Source: an uncultured Pseudomonas sp. (lineage in GTDB: Bacteria > Pseudomonadota > Gammaproteobacteria > Pseudomonadales > Pseudomonadaceae). From it: a stretch of 60,929 nt of DNA. The translations under genes and the position numbers were made by a program. The notes under the pieces are model-generated. The model was given only the letters and a program-made list of their open reading frames with translations. It searched no databases and was not told the DNA's origin. How positions within the stretch are numbered: the first letter of the stretch is position 1; every line of letters starts with the position of its first letter. This document shows positions 17,501-25,705 of this stretch, piece after piece. Location of the stretch: positions 1-60,929 of the forward strand of contig NZ_CAMPHV010000033.1 of assembly GCF_946886105.1 (NCBI RefSeq). The letters are read 5' to 3'.

Positions 17501-19376
17501 CGGCGTAGGTGAAGGCGAAATCGTGGATCCAGAACTCGCGACCGTTGAGCTGATGCAAACGGTAGGGGAATTCGCCGAGCACGCGCAGGCCGAGGTTTTC
17601 CAGAATCGGCAGCACGTCGGACAGCGGCAGCGGCGTATCGGCATGGTAGAGCTTGCAGTGCAGTTGCTGGCCGTCCTGGGTCAGCGGCTGATAGAAGCTC
17701 ATCACCAGCGGGCGCGTGGCGCTCAGGCTGAGCAAATGCTGCATGTCCACCACTGCCGAATGCGGGGCGAAACGCTCGCGATAGCCGGCCGGGAAACCGC
17801 TCGGGAAATCCGCCAGCACGTTGGTGCCCTGGGCTTCGCCGAAGGTTTCGACGATCAGGCCGGCGTAGTCGTCCTTCCACGAACGGCAGGCCTGGATCAC
17901 TTCTTTTTCCAGGAGCGCGGTGTTGATCTGGGTCTTGTTCTTCGGGTCGACACGCAGGATGAACTGCACCCGCGCCAATACGGATTCGGAGAAGAAGGTC
18001 CAGAACTCGCAATCGATGGCCTGCAAGCGCTCCATCAACACCTGCTGGATCTTCAGCCGGGTCTCGGTGGAGTAAACGTCGCGCGGCACGTAGACCAGGC
18101 AGTAGCAGAAACGCCCGTAGGGATCGCGACGCAGGAACACGCGGATCTTGTTGCGTTCCTGGATCTGCACGATGGCCATGGCGGTATCGTAGAGGTCGTC
18201 GACCGGGGTCTGGAACAGGTCGTCGCGCGGCAGCACTTCGAGCACCTGGGCCAGTTCCTTGCCCAGGTGCGCCTTGCTGTCGAAGCCGGCACGCTGCTCG
18301 ATCACCGCGATCTTGCGGCGGATATAGGGGATGTTCCACACGCTTTCGGCATACACCGCGGAGGTGTACAGGCCCATGAAGCGGCATTCCTTGACCACCC
18401 GCCCCTTGCTGTCGAGCTCGCGGATGGAGACGAAATCCGGGTAGGCCGGGCGGTGCACGCGGCTCGGCACGGCGGCCTTGGCGAACGACAGCAACAGCGG
18501 CTCGCGCAGATAGCTCAGGGCTTCCGGCTCGATATGCAGGTCGTCGCGGCTGAGCCCGGCGCGCAGGCGCTTGGACAGGCCCAACAGGGAGCTTTCGTCG
18601 TAAACGATGGCGCCGCCGTCGGCGACGTCGGTCACGGTGAATTCTTCATAGCCGAGGAAGGTGAAGTGGTCGTCCAGCAACCACTTCATAAATACTTTGA
18701 TCTCTTCCAGCTCGGCGCTTTCGACATTCAGCCCGGCCTTGCCCGGCTTGGCTTTGCCCAGCCAGACGAGCAGTTCCTCGGCCTTGGCCTTCATCGGCTG
18801 GAAGTCGGCGACACTCTGCCGTACTTCGGCGAAGACTTCGTGCAGGGCTTTTTCCAGCGTCTTCATTTCGCCGGCGCTGGCGCAACGGTCGATCTCCAGG
18901 AACATCAGCGCTTCTTGCTGCACGTCCTTGCCTTGGGTGCCCTTGGGTAGCACTTCCAGCAGCGTGCCCTTCTTGTCGCGACGTACGCTGAATACGCTGT
19001 TCTGCAAGGTGTGGATGCTGTAACCGCGGCGGTTCAGCTCCATGCGCACCGAGTCGACCAAAAACGGAGTGTCGCTGTGGAGAATTTCCACGGCGGTATG
19101 GGTGGACTGCCAACCGTGTTTTTCGTAATCGGGGTTGAACACCCGGACTTGCGCCTTGCTCTGCTCGAAACGCTCGAGCAGGCGCCAGGACGACAGCGTG
19201 CAACCAACCAGGTCGGAAAGCCTGCGCTGGGTCAGTTCGTCGACCGCGATGATGCCGAAGAACTGATCGGCGAAGAGGGTGATTTGTGGCAGTACTTGTT
19301 CACTGACGTGCTGCGCCAGAGCCGCTTGCAGATGATGCTGAAAGTCGGCTTTGCTGGCCGCCGTAAAGAACGCCAT
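14505..19376 (-). CDS. gdhB: NAD-specific glutamate dehydrogenase, large 180-kDa class
   Basis: The 1623-aa cytoplasmic enzyme deaminates glutamate to 2-oxoglutarate, feeding amino-acid carbon to the TCA cycle. Its length matches Pseudomonas L-180 GDH (about 1620 aa). The catalytic core shows [24 protein letters not shown] and [14 protein letters not shown] near residues 810-860, with a nucleotide-binding region later ([16 protein letters not shown]). The long N-terminal portion carries the ACT-like regulatory region. ATG 19376 gives the family start [17 protein letters not shown]; the 18-codon extension to 19430 is not conserved in my recollection. The adjacent island would make glutamate from 5-oxoproline, so the linkage may be metabolically useful. 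Confidence 0.96.
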   Translation of the reverse strand: [1623 protein letters not shown]

Positions 19377-19706
19377 GTTTTTTATGCTCCGGTTGGCTTG
19401 GGATTCGACGAGGGCGGTCGCGAGTTGCAACTGGCGACGCCGTTAATGGTTCAACGTTAGTCCAGGAGGCCGAGATTGCATGTTTAGAACCCGCCTCTTG
19501 AGTGTGGCGACACCAGCGACTCGCTGGTCACATTTATCGAACGAGCTTAACGAGGGAACACAGCCAAGCGCTTGCGAGGCTGCGACATTTTCTTTCACCA
19601 CAGATACTTCGCCGGAAAAAACTCGCGGATTGCCCGCCTGGCTACGCCTGCATATCGATGTAATCGCCCTGCCCCACCCGCCATAAGCGGGGCAGGACGA
19701 CAGAGA
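19377..19706. other. gdhB promoter region and 3' end of TRAP operon
   Basis: No gene is seen in these 330 bp. The right part holds a CCTGCCCC/GGGGCAGG hairpin (19668-19696) just past the large-permease stop. It is probably a terminator, although it lacks a T tract. The remainder should contain the gdhB promoter, but no convincing -35/-10 pair was identified. Confidence 0.5.
19668..19696 (-). terminator. Probable terminator of TRAP operon
   Basis: An 8-bp stem CCTGCCCC/GGGGCAGG with a 13-nt loop starts 10 nt downstream of the large-permease stop codon on the minus strand. There is no U-tract, so it may only stabilise the 3' end. Confidence 0.5.
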
Positions 19707-21011
19707 CTAAGCCCCGCGCATCGCCTGCGGCAGCCCCAACACGATCTGTGGGAAAAGTGTGATCAGGATCGCCGCCAGCACCAGCAACAGGAAGAACGGA
19801 AAGCTGGCCTTGGCCACCTTCCACATGTCGTAGCCCGTCAGGTTCTGCACCACGAACAGGTTGAAGCCCACCGGCGGAGTGATCTGCGCCATCTCCACCA
19901 CCAGGATCACGAAGATGCCGAACCACAGCAGATCGATGCCCGCCGCCTGCACCGCCGGCAGCACCACCGCGGTGGTCAGCAGAATGATCGAGATACCGTC
20001 GAGGAAGCAGCCCAGGATGATGAAGAACAGCGTCAGCGCCAGCAGCAGCACGTAAGGCGAAAGCTGTTTGGCGATGATCCAGTCGGCCAGCGCCGACGGC
20101 AGCCCGGTGAAGCTCATGGCCGAGGTCAGGTAGGCCGCGCCGAGCAGGATGAAGAAGATCATGCACGAGGTGCAGACTGCGCCCATCAGGCTGTCCATAA
20201 AGGTCTCGCGGTTCAGCGAACCGGAGTACCAGGCGATCAACAGCGCGCCGACCACCCCGACCGCGGCGGCCTCGGTCGCTGTGGCGAAACCCGCATAGAT
20301 CGAGCCGATCACCGCGACTATCAGCGTGACCACCGGGATCAGCAGTTTGCCGCGGCGCAGTTTCTCCATGAACGTCAGGGTTTCGCTATCCTGCGGCATC
20401 TGCTTGCGGTTGATCACCGACCAGATCATCAGAAAACCGCTGAAAATCAGCAGCAACATCAAGCCCGGCAGAATCCCGGCGATGAACAGGCGCGAGATCG
20501 ACACCTGCGCCGCAACGCCGTAGACGATCATCATGATCGATGGCGGGATCAGCAAACCCAGGGTACCGGCGCCGGCCAGGGAGCCGATGGCGATGCTTTC
20601 CGGATAACCGCGCGCCTTCAACTCGGGCAAGGAGATGCGCCCGATGGTCGCCGCCGTTGCCGCGGACGAACCGCTGACCGCGGCGAAGATCCCGCACCCC
20701 ACCACGTTGACGTGCAACAGGCGACCCGGCAGGCCACGCAGCCATGGCGACAGGCCGTTGAACATGTCCTCGGACAGGCGCGTGCGATAGAGGATCTCGC
20801 CCATCCAGATGAACAGCGGCAGCGCGGTCAAGGTCCAACTCGCGCTCGACGCCCAACTGGTGGTGGCGAGAATAGAGCCGGCCGGCGCGCCGCCGAACAG
20901 TTCCATGCCGAGGATGCCGACGCCCAGCAGCGACAGGGCGACCCAGACGCCGCCGCCGAGCAAGACGAACAGCGCCACCAGCAGCGTGATAGTAATTATT
21001 GTGTAGTCCAC
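19707..21011 (-). CDS. TRAP transporter large permease (DctM family)
   Basis: This 434-aa, very hydrophobic protein (12 or so helices) is the large membrane subunit of a tripartite ATP-independent periplasmic transporter, importing carboxylates with sodium. Typical DctM features are the SGSSAATAATIG and AGAGTLGLLIPPSI segments, a second SIILLTTAVVLP re-entrant-like region, and EMAQITPPVGFNLFV near the C-terminus. The frame extends to 21200 but overlaps the small permease there. The best start is GTG 21011 (VDYTIITITLL), giving normal family length. It is the last gene of a P-Q-M operon, 59 nt after the small permease. Substrate inferred from context: 5-oxoproline. Confidence 0.9.
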   Translation of the reverse strand: MDYTIITITLLVALFVLLGGGVWVALSLLGVGILGMELFGGAPAGSILATTSWASSASWTLTALPLFIWMGEILYRTRLSEDMFNGLSPWLRGLPGRLLHVNVVGCGIFAAVSGSSAATAATIGRISLPELKARGYPESIAIGSLAGAGTLGLLIPPSIMMIVYGVAAQVSISRLFIAGILPGLMLLLIFSGFLMIWSVINRKQMPQDSETLTFMEKLRRGKLLIPVVTLIVAVIGSIYAGFATATEAAAVGVVGALLIAWYSGSLNRETFMDSLMGAVCTSCMIFFILLGAAYLTSAMSFTGLPSALADWIIAKQLSPYVLLLALTLFFIILGCFLDGISIILLTTAVVLPAVQAAGIDLLWFGIFVILVVEMAQITPPVGFNLFVVQNLTGYDMWKVAKASFPFFLLLVLAAILITLFPQIVLGLPQAMRGA

Positions 21012-21070
21012 GGTTAACTCACTGATCCGGTGCGGCCAAGCCGCAAGAATGAGAATGCTGACGAGCGAAC

Positions 21071-21577
21071 TTATTCGCTCATCGCACTGCAGGCGTCGGG
21101 GCTTTCGAAGCGCTGTCCCTGGCACACCACGATCAGCCGCTCGGCCATCGCCACCACCAGCACCGAAGTGCCCAGTAGCATCGGTAGCTGCGGAATCCAC
21201 ATCGGAATGGGCAGCAGCCCAGACGACACTTCCTTGAACTCATAGGATTCGATTACGAACAGCGCGCAATACCAAGCCAGGTACAGGCTGATGCCCAGGC
21301 CCACCAGATTGCTCAGCACCTCGGCGATGAAACGCCCGCGGCTCGAAAGCAAGCGGTACAACAACTCGACGCGGATATGCGCGCCGCGTTGCAAGGCGTA
21401 TGGCAGCGCGAGAAAGCCCGATGCGGCCATGGCGTAGGCGGCGAACTCGTCGGCCGACGGCACCATGCCACCGAACTGACGCGCGAGGATCTGCGCGATC
21501 ACCAACAGGCAGATAAGCACCAGGAACAGGCCCGAGAGCAGCCCGCAGAGGGTGTAGAGCTTATGCAAGAGTTTCAT
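21071..21577 (-). CDS. TRAP transporter small permease (DctQ family)
   Basis: The 168-aa protein has four membrane helices and the family landmarks FAAYAMAASGFLALPYALQRGAHIRVELL. It is the small membrane subunit that holds the large permease in the inner membrane. ATG 21577 has a normal family N-terminus (MKLLHKLYTLCGLLSG). It follows the SBP gene by 63 nt and precedes the large permease by 59 nt, so the three form one operon. Confidence 0.9.
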   Translation of the reverse strand: MKLLHKLYTLCGLLSGLFLVLICLLVIAQILARQFGGMVPSADEFAAYAMAASGFLALPYALQRGAHIRVELLYRLLSSRGRFIAEVLSNLVGLGISLYLAWYCALFVIESYEFKEVSSGLLPIPMWIPQLPMLLGTSVLVVAMAERLIVVCQGQRFESPDACSAMSE

Positions 21578-21640
21578 TGTCTGATGCTCCAGATATCAGA
21601 GATACCGGGCCGGTCGCCCGGCCCCGGCTCATTCAGCCAA

Positions 21641-22624
21641 TCAGTTCTTGTACGCGTCGATGATCGCTTGGCCGTCCGCGCCGGCCTTGCTCAGCCACTC
21701 CGCGGACATGGTCTGGCCGATGCTCTGAAAGCCCGCCTCGACCGGTGCCGGGGCCGCCGGATCGACCTGCATGCCGTTCTCGGCGAGGGTGGCGACCAGC
21801 TTGCTGGTTTGCGCCTCGGCGATTTCCCAGCCGCGCTGTTCGGCGCGTTCGGCCGCTTCCAGCACCGCCTTCTGCGAAGCTTCGGACAGGCGCTTGAACG
21901 CGCGCTCGTTGACGATCACGAAGTTCTTCGGAATGAACGCCTTGACGTCATAGTAGTACTTGGCGAAATCCCAGGCCTGGGTGTCCACGCCGGTCATCGG
22001 CGAGGTGATCATGCCGCTGATGATCCCGGTGCTGAACGCTTGCGGGACTTCGCCGGCGTTGATCACCGTGGGTACCGCACCCATCAGCTCGGCCATACGC
22101 GAAGTAGCGGGGTTGTAGGCACGGAATTTCATGCCCTTGAAGTCGTCCATGGCGGCGATCGGGGTCTTGCTGTAGATGCTTTGCGGCGGCCATGGGGTGG
22201 CGTACAGCAACTTGATGCCCTGCTTGGCCAAACGCTCTTCAACCGCCGGACGGCTGGCCTTCCAGAGCTTCTGCGCATCACCGTAGTTGCGCGCTAGGAA
22301 GGGCACGCTGTCGACTTCATAGATGGGGTCTTCGTTGCCCAACACCGACATCAACACATCGCCGAGCTGGACCTGGCCGGTCTGCACCGCGCGCTTGACC
22401 TCGGGGCGTTTGAACAGCACGGAGTTGGCGTGTACGCGGATGCTCAGTTCGCCTGCGGTGGCTTTCTCGACGTCCGCCGAGAACTCTTTGGCCACGGCGG
22501 TGATGTAGTTGCCGTCGGGGTTCTCCGTGGTCATGTTCCAGCGTTCGGCACCATGGGCGCCGGCCACATACAGACCCAGGGTGCAGGCCATGGCGGCCAT
22601 GGCGAGGCGAGGTAGGTTATTCAT
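21641..22624 (-). CDS. TRAP transporter solute-binding protein (DctP family), copy 1
   Basis: The 327-aa periplasmic receptor has a signal peptide (MNNLPRLAMAAMACTLGLYV, cleavage after AHGA). The family's ligand-carboxylate-binding Arg is in GMKFRAYNP, followed by GAVPTVINAGEVPQAFSTG. ATG 22624 is preceded by GGAGAAAATAATA, a clear ribosome-binding site, so the 47-codon upstream extension is rejected. It heads the P-Q-M operon and is roughly half identical by eye to the second SBP (28173-29177). Its promoter carries the island-wide GTTGGAC element. DctP proteins binding pyroglutamate are known from Bordetella (DctP6/DctP7), which fits the pxpABC context. Confidence 0.9.
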   Translation of the reverse strand: MNNLPRLAMAAMACTLGLYVAGAHGAERWNMTTENPDGNYITAVAKEFSADVEKATAGELSIRVHANSVLFKRPEVKRAVQTGQVQLGDVLMSVLGNEDPIYEVDSVPFLARNYGDAQKLWKASRPAVEERLAKQGIKLLYATPWPPQSIYSKTPIAAMDDFKGMKFRAYNPATSRMAELMGAVPTVINAGEVPQAFSTGIISGMITSPMTGVDTQAWDFAKYYYDVKAFIPKNFVIVNERAFKRLSEASQKAVLEAAERAEQRGWEIAEAQTSKLVATLAENGMQVDPAAPAPVEAGFQSIGQTMSAEWLSKAGADGQAIIDAYKN

Positions 22625-22692
22625 TATTATTTTCTCCAGATTGATATGAGGCGAATGGCCTGACTCCACAACTGCCGGAAGGCCTGGTTTCG

Positions 22693-22751
22693 AGTCTCGG
22701 ACGAGGCAGCTGGGCTGTCCAACTAGAAAAACCGAGAACGCATGATCGAAA
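22693..22751 (-). promoter_or_regulatory. Island regulon element, copy B (TRAP operon)
   Basis: Reading the minus strand, TTTCGATC is followed by a T-rich tract and GTTGGAC (22717-22723). ATC lies exactly 23 nt before the G of GTTGGAC. A GAGACT hexamer lies 18 nt beyond TTGGAC (22693-22698). Three other island genes carry the same arrangement. GTTGGAC is 93 nt upstream of the SBP start. Confidence 0.65.
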
Positions 22752-22965
22752 TTCGTTATGAGCAAAAACGGGGCACTAAGGCGCTAGCAGTGCGATAAAG
22801 ATAGCCAAGTTGACGCGGAGCGTCGTATTGCCTGCAGGAGCCAGCTTGCTGCGGTCCGGCGTCCCGGCGATCTGGCGAGATTTCAGATCAAAAGCATCGT
22901 CAAGGAACGCAGCCCCGTTGGGTTAGCCGCGCTGCACAAGGCGCACAAGCACCGCCGCTACCGAA

Positions 22966-23024
22966 CGCCGCGTAACCCTCTACGCAGCGTCGTTCCGGCA
23001 TACGATCTGTTGGGTTACGCGGCG
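22966..23024. repeat. GGGTTACGCGGCG inverted repeat
   Basis: Perfect 13-bp arms with a 33-bp spacer lie downstream of the LysR gene. This is a REP/MITE-like structure and may serve as the LysR transcript's 3' end. Confidence 0.6.
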
Positions 23025-23125
23025 ACCGACAACGATGTCGTTGCTTGAACCGCAACAAGCACCGCTAACCTGCGCGGCCCGACCCAACCTAGGGGCTAAG
23101 CTCTCAAGCCACAAAAAGCGAATGA

Positions 23126-24070
23126 TCAGGGCATTTCCTGATCGCTGGCGAATGGCAGCAGAGTGATCATGCTTTCGCCCATTTGCCTGGCGTAGTCCTG
23201 CAATACCTCGCCGGCCAGGGCGACTATGTCTTCGCTCAGTTCCAGGCCGACGCCGGTGCGCCAGGTCACCACCATTTCCAGGGGCGGCGGTTGCGGCACA
23301 TCCTCGAGGATGGTGACCATACCCTGCTTGAGTTCCTCGTGAACCAGAGCCGCGGGCAATGCACCGATGCCGAAACCATCGCGGATCAGGCGCTTCATCG
23401 CCGCCACCGAATTCACGCAACTGATCCGCGGCGCGGCGACGTTGCCGGCATGCAGCAGATTGAGAATGTCCTGGTGCGGGCGCGAGTGCTTGGAGAAGGT
23501 GATGATCCGTTCCTTGGCCAATTCATCCATCGAGGCGTAGCAGCGGTCGTAGATCGAACCCGTGAGGACGATCCACTGCACCGGGTAGCGCGCCATTTCC
23601 AGGTTGCGCACCTCATCGCCGCGCACCACATCGGTCTGGAAAACGATATCCAGATAGCCCTTTTGCAATTGCTCGCACAGGTTGCGCGCGGTGTCGGCGG
23701 TGAGCTCGATCTCGACCGCCGGATAGACCTCCATGATCTTTGTTACGAAAGGACTCAGCAGCGTATGGATCACCGTGTCCATCACACCTAAACGGACGCG
23801 CCCCTGGATGTTGCCGGTCTCGCTGATCGACTGCTTCAACGCCTGCATGGTGTCGAGCATGCGTTCGGCGTATTCGAGCACCTTGCGCCCTTCCGGGGTC
23901 AGCGAAACCCCTTTCGAATCACGCAGGAACAGGCGGACCCCCAGCTCGTCTTCCAGCGCGGCGATGCGGCTGGAAATCGAGGCCTGGGTGCTGAACAGCT
24001 TTTCTGCCGTGAGGCGAAAACTCTTCAGCCGTGCGACCCAGACGAAGGTCTCGAGAAATCTCAGATTCAT
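23126..24070 (-). CDS. LysR-family transcriptional regulator
   Basis: The 314-aa protein has an N-terminal winged HTH (MNLRFLETFVWVARLKSFRLTAEKL, then STQASISSRIAALEDELGVRLF) and a periplasmic-binding-protein-like effector domain (about 90-300). The ATG start is unambiguous. It is transcribed away from the porin gene, and the region between them carries copy A of the shared element. As the only transcription factor inside the 14-kb island, it is the natural candidate to bind the four shared elements, with 5-oxoproline or glutamate as possible inducer. That assignment is inferred; LysR proteins usually control adjacent divergent genes. Confidence 0.9.
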   Translation of the reverse strand: MNLRFLETFVWVARLKSFRLTAEKLFSTQASISSRIAALEDELGVRLFLRDSKGVSLTPEGRKVLEYAERMLDTMQALKQSISETGNIQGRVRLGVMDTVIHTLLSPFVTKIMEVYPAVEIELTADTARNLCEQLQKGYLDIVFQTDVVRGDEVRNLEMARYPVQWIVLTGSIYDRCYASMDELAKERIITFSKHSRPHQDILNLLHAGNVAAPRISCVNSVAAMKRLIRDGFGIGALPAALVHEELKQGMVTILEDVPQPPPLEMVVTWRTGVGLELSEDIVALAGEVLQDYARQMGESMITLLPFASDQEMP

Positions 24071-24175
24071 GGCTGTTCGGCCCTCGTGCGGTGAACGGAT
24101 AACGGCGTTTTGCTAGTAGCGACGAAGCAGGTTACATGCCAGCGCTCGGCAAAGTCTTGCACCGGGCGCATCGGA

Positions 24176-24237
24176 TTTTCTTATCGCCGGCCTCTGCTTT
24201 TTTTCGTTGGACGCTGTCTCGCGCTGCTACCAAGAAT
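24176..24237 (+). promoter_or_regulatory. Island regulon element, copy A (porin)
   Basis: TTTTC-TTATC, a CTC triplet, a run of seven T and GTTGGAC (24206-24212) are followed by AAGAAT at 24232-24237. ATC is exactly 23 nt before GTTGGAC, as in copies B, C and D. The start codon of the porin is 131 nt beyond GTTGGAC. Confidence 0.65.
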
Positions 24238-24342
24238 CTCCCTGCGGCAACTTGAACTCGATAACAACAGACCGCGAACCGCGCCCTGCCAAGCAGACGG
24301 TAACCACCGCTGTGCGCGCTTACCTCACAGGAGAAATTTCTC

Positions 24343-25560
24343 ATGAACCAGATCCACCGCATGGCAGCTTTGCTCGCCATCAGCAGTGTGCCCGGCGTGG
24401 CCAGTGCCGACTTCATCAACGACAGCAAAGGCAGTCTCGAACTGCGCAACTTCTACTTCAACCGCGATTTCCGTCAGGACAATGCGCGCGACAAGGCTGA
24501 AGAATGGGCGCAGGGCTTTTTGCTGCGCATGGAGTCCGGCTACACCGAAGGCACGGTCGGCGTCGGCATCGATGCGCTGGGCATGGTCGGTTTTCAGCTC
24601 GACTCCGGCGAGGGCACCGCGGGTAGCGGCTTGCTGCCGGCGGACCGCTCCGGCGGCTCGCAGAACGAATACGCCAAGCTCGATGTCACCGCCAAGTTCA
24701 AGGCTTCCAATAGCACCTTGCGCATCGGCTCCCTGGCGTTTCGCAGCCCGATCGTCTCCTCCAACGACTCACGCCTGCTGCCGGGCTCGTTTCGCGGCGC
24801 CCTGTTGAATGTGCAGGAGATCGACAAGCTGACCCTGCAAGGCGGCAAGATCGACCGGGTCAGGGCCAACGCCTCCACCGACTACATGGAGATGAGCGCC
24901 AACCGTATCGGCGGCACCAGCGACGCGTTCACCTTCGCCGGCGGCGATTACAAACTGACCCCCGAGCTCAGCTTGGGCCTGCACTACGGTGAGCTGGAAG
25001 ACATCTACCAGCAACACTACGGCACCCTGGTCTACCTCAAGCCGCTGGGCGAAGGCCAGTCGTTCAAGACCGATTTGCGCTTCGCCAAAAGCCGGGAAGA
25101 CGGCAACTTCCGCGATATCGACAACAAGGCCTTCGGCGCCATGTTCACCTACACCCTCGGTGGCCACGCGTTCGGTGCCGGCTATCAGCGCATGAGCGGC
25201 GACGACCCCTTCCCGTATATCGCCAACAGCGATCCGTTCCTGGTCAACTTCGTGCAAATCAACGATTTCGCCAACATCGACGAACGTTCCTGGCAGGCCC
25301 GCTACGACTACAACTTCGCCGCCATGGGCATCCCCGGCCTGACCTTCATGACCCGCTACATGTCCGGCGACCACGTGCAGGTCGGCAACAGCAACGGCGG
25401 CAAGGAATGGGAACGCGACATGGACCTGGCCTATGTGGTGCAAAGCGGCCCATTGAAAAACCTCGGGATCAAATGGCGTAACGCCACGGTGCGTTCCAAC
25501 TTCGGCAACGACCTCGACGAAAACCGCCTGATCCTCAGCTACAGCCTGCCACTCTGGTAA
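24343..25560 (+). CDS. OprD-family outer-membrane porin
   Basis: This 405-aa outer-membrane channel belongs to the Occ/OprD family, which takes up amino acids and small carboxylates in pseudomonads. A short signal peptide (cleaved after ASA) is followed by the family N-terminus DFINDSKGSLELRNFYFNRDFR. The family's central segments are present (LPADRSGGSQNEYAKLD, SFRGALLNVQEIDKLTLQGGKIDR), and the C-terminus ends in a beta-strand with an aromatic last residue (SYSLPLW). GGAGAAATTTCTC precedes the ATG. It belongs to the same putative regulon as the TRAP operon, so it is probably the outer-membrane entry route for the island's substrate. Confidence 0.92.
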   Translation: MNQIHRMAALLAISSVPGVASADFINDSKGSLELRNFYFNRDFRQDNARDKAEEWAQGFLLRMESGYTEGTVGVGIDALGMVGFQLDSGEGTAGSGLLPADRSGGSQNEYAKLDVTAKFKASNSTLRIGSLAFRSPIVSSNDSRLLPGSFRGALLNVQEIDKLTLQGGKIDRVRANASTDYMEMSANRIGGTSDAFTFAGGDYKLTPELSLGLHYGELEDIYQQHYGTLVYLKPLGEGQSFKTDLRFAKSREDGNFRDIDNKAFGAMFTYTLGGHAFGAGYQRMSGDDPFPYIANSDPFLVNFVQINDFANIDERSWQARYDYNFAAMGIPGLTFMTRYMSGDHVQVGNSNGGKEWERDMDLAYVVQSGPLKNLGIKWRNATVRSNFGNDLDENRLILSYSLPLW

Positions 25561-25573
25561 CCGGCGCGTACCG

Positions 25574-25599
25574 GGCCGGCGCTCTCGCGAGCGCCGGCC
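25574..25599 (+). terminator. Strong hairpin after the porin gene
   Basis: GGCCGGCGCTC-TCGC-GAGCGCCGGCC is an 11-bp perfect stem 14 nt after the porin stop. There is no T tract. It probably ends or stabilises the porin mRNA and separates it from the chemoreceptor gene. Confidence 0.65.
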
Positions 25600-25705
25600 A
25601 CCCCTCCCGCCTCGCACGAACGGACTTCATCCTGGCGATACCCATGCTGTCCCATGACCGGCCCACCCTGGTGGCTATCACCTGAAAGGTGGCGAGGAGT
25701 CCACC

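Larger units (their letters stand above)
22625..23125. other. 501-bp intergenic region between TRAP operon and LysR gene
   Basis: There is no coding potential beyond shadows. The left part holds the TRAP operon promoter (copy B of the shared element). The right part is repeat-derived: a 13-bp perfect inverted repeat CGCCGCGTAACCC / GGGTTACGCGGCG (22966-22978 and 23012-23024) with further GGTTAGCCGCG and GCTAACCTGCGCGG variants around it. Confidence 0.6.

Noticed and set aside
14499..18950. 1483-codon open frame on the plus strand opposite gdhB
   Set aside because: It is an exact antisense shadow of gdhB in GC-rich codon-biased DNA. Composition (Gln/His/Ala/Val-rich) is typical of such frames, and there is no family match or suitable start.
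19572..21017. 481-codon plus-strand frame opposite the TRAP large permease
   Set aside because: Low-complexity Gln/Arg/His-rich antisense shadow; the minus-strand DctM protein is certain.
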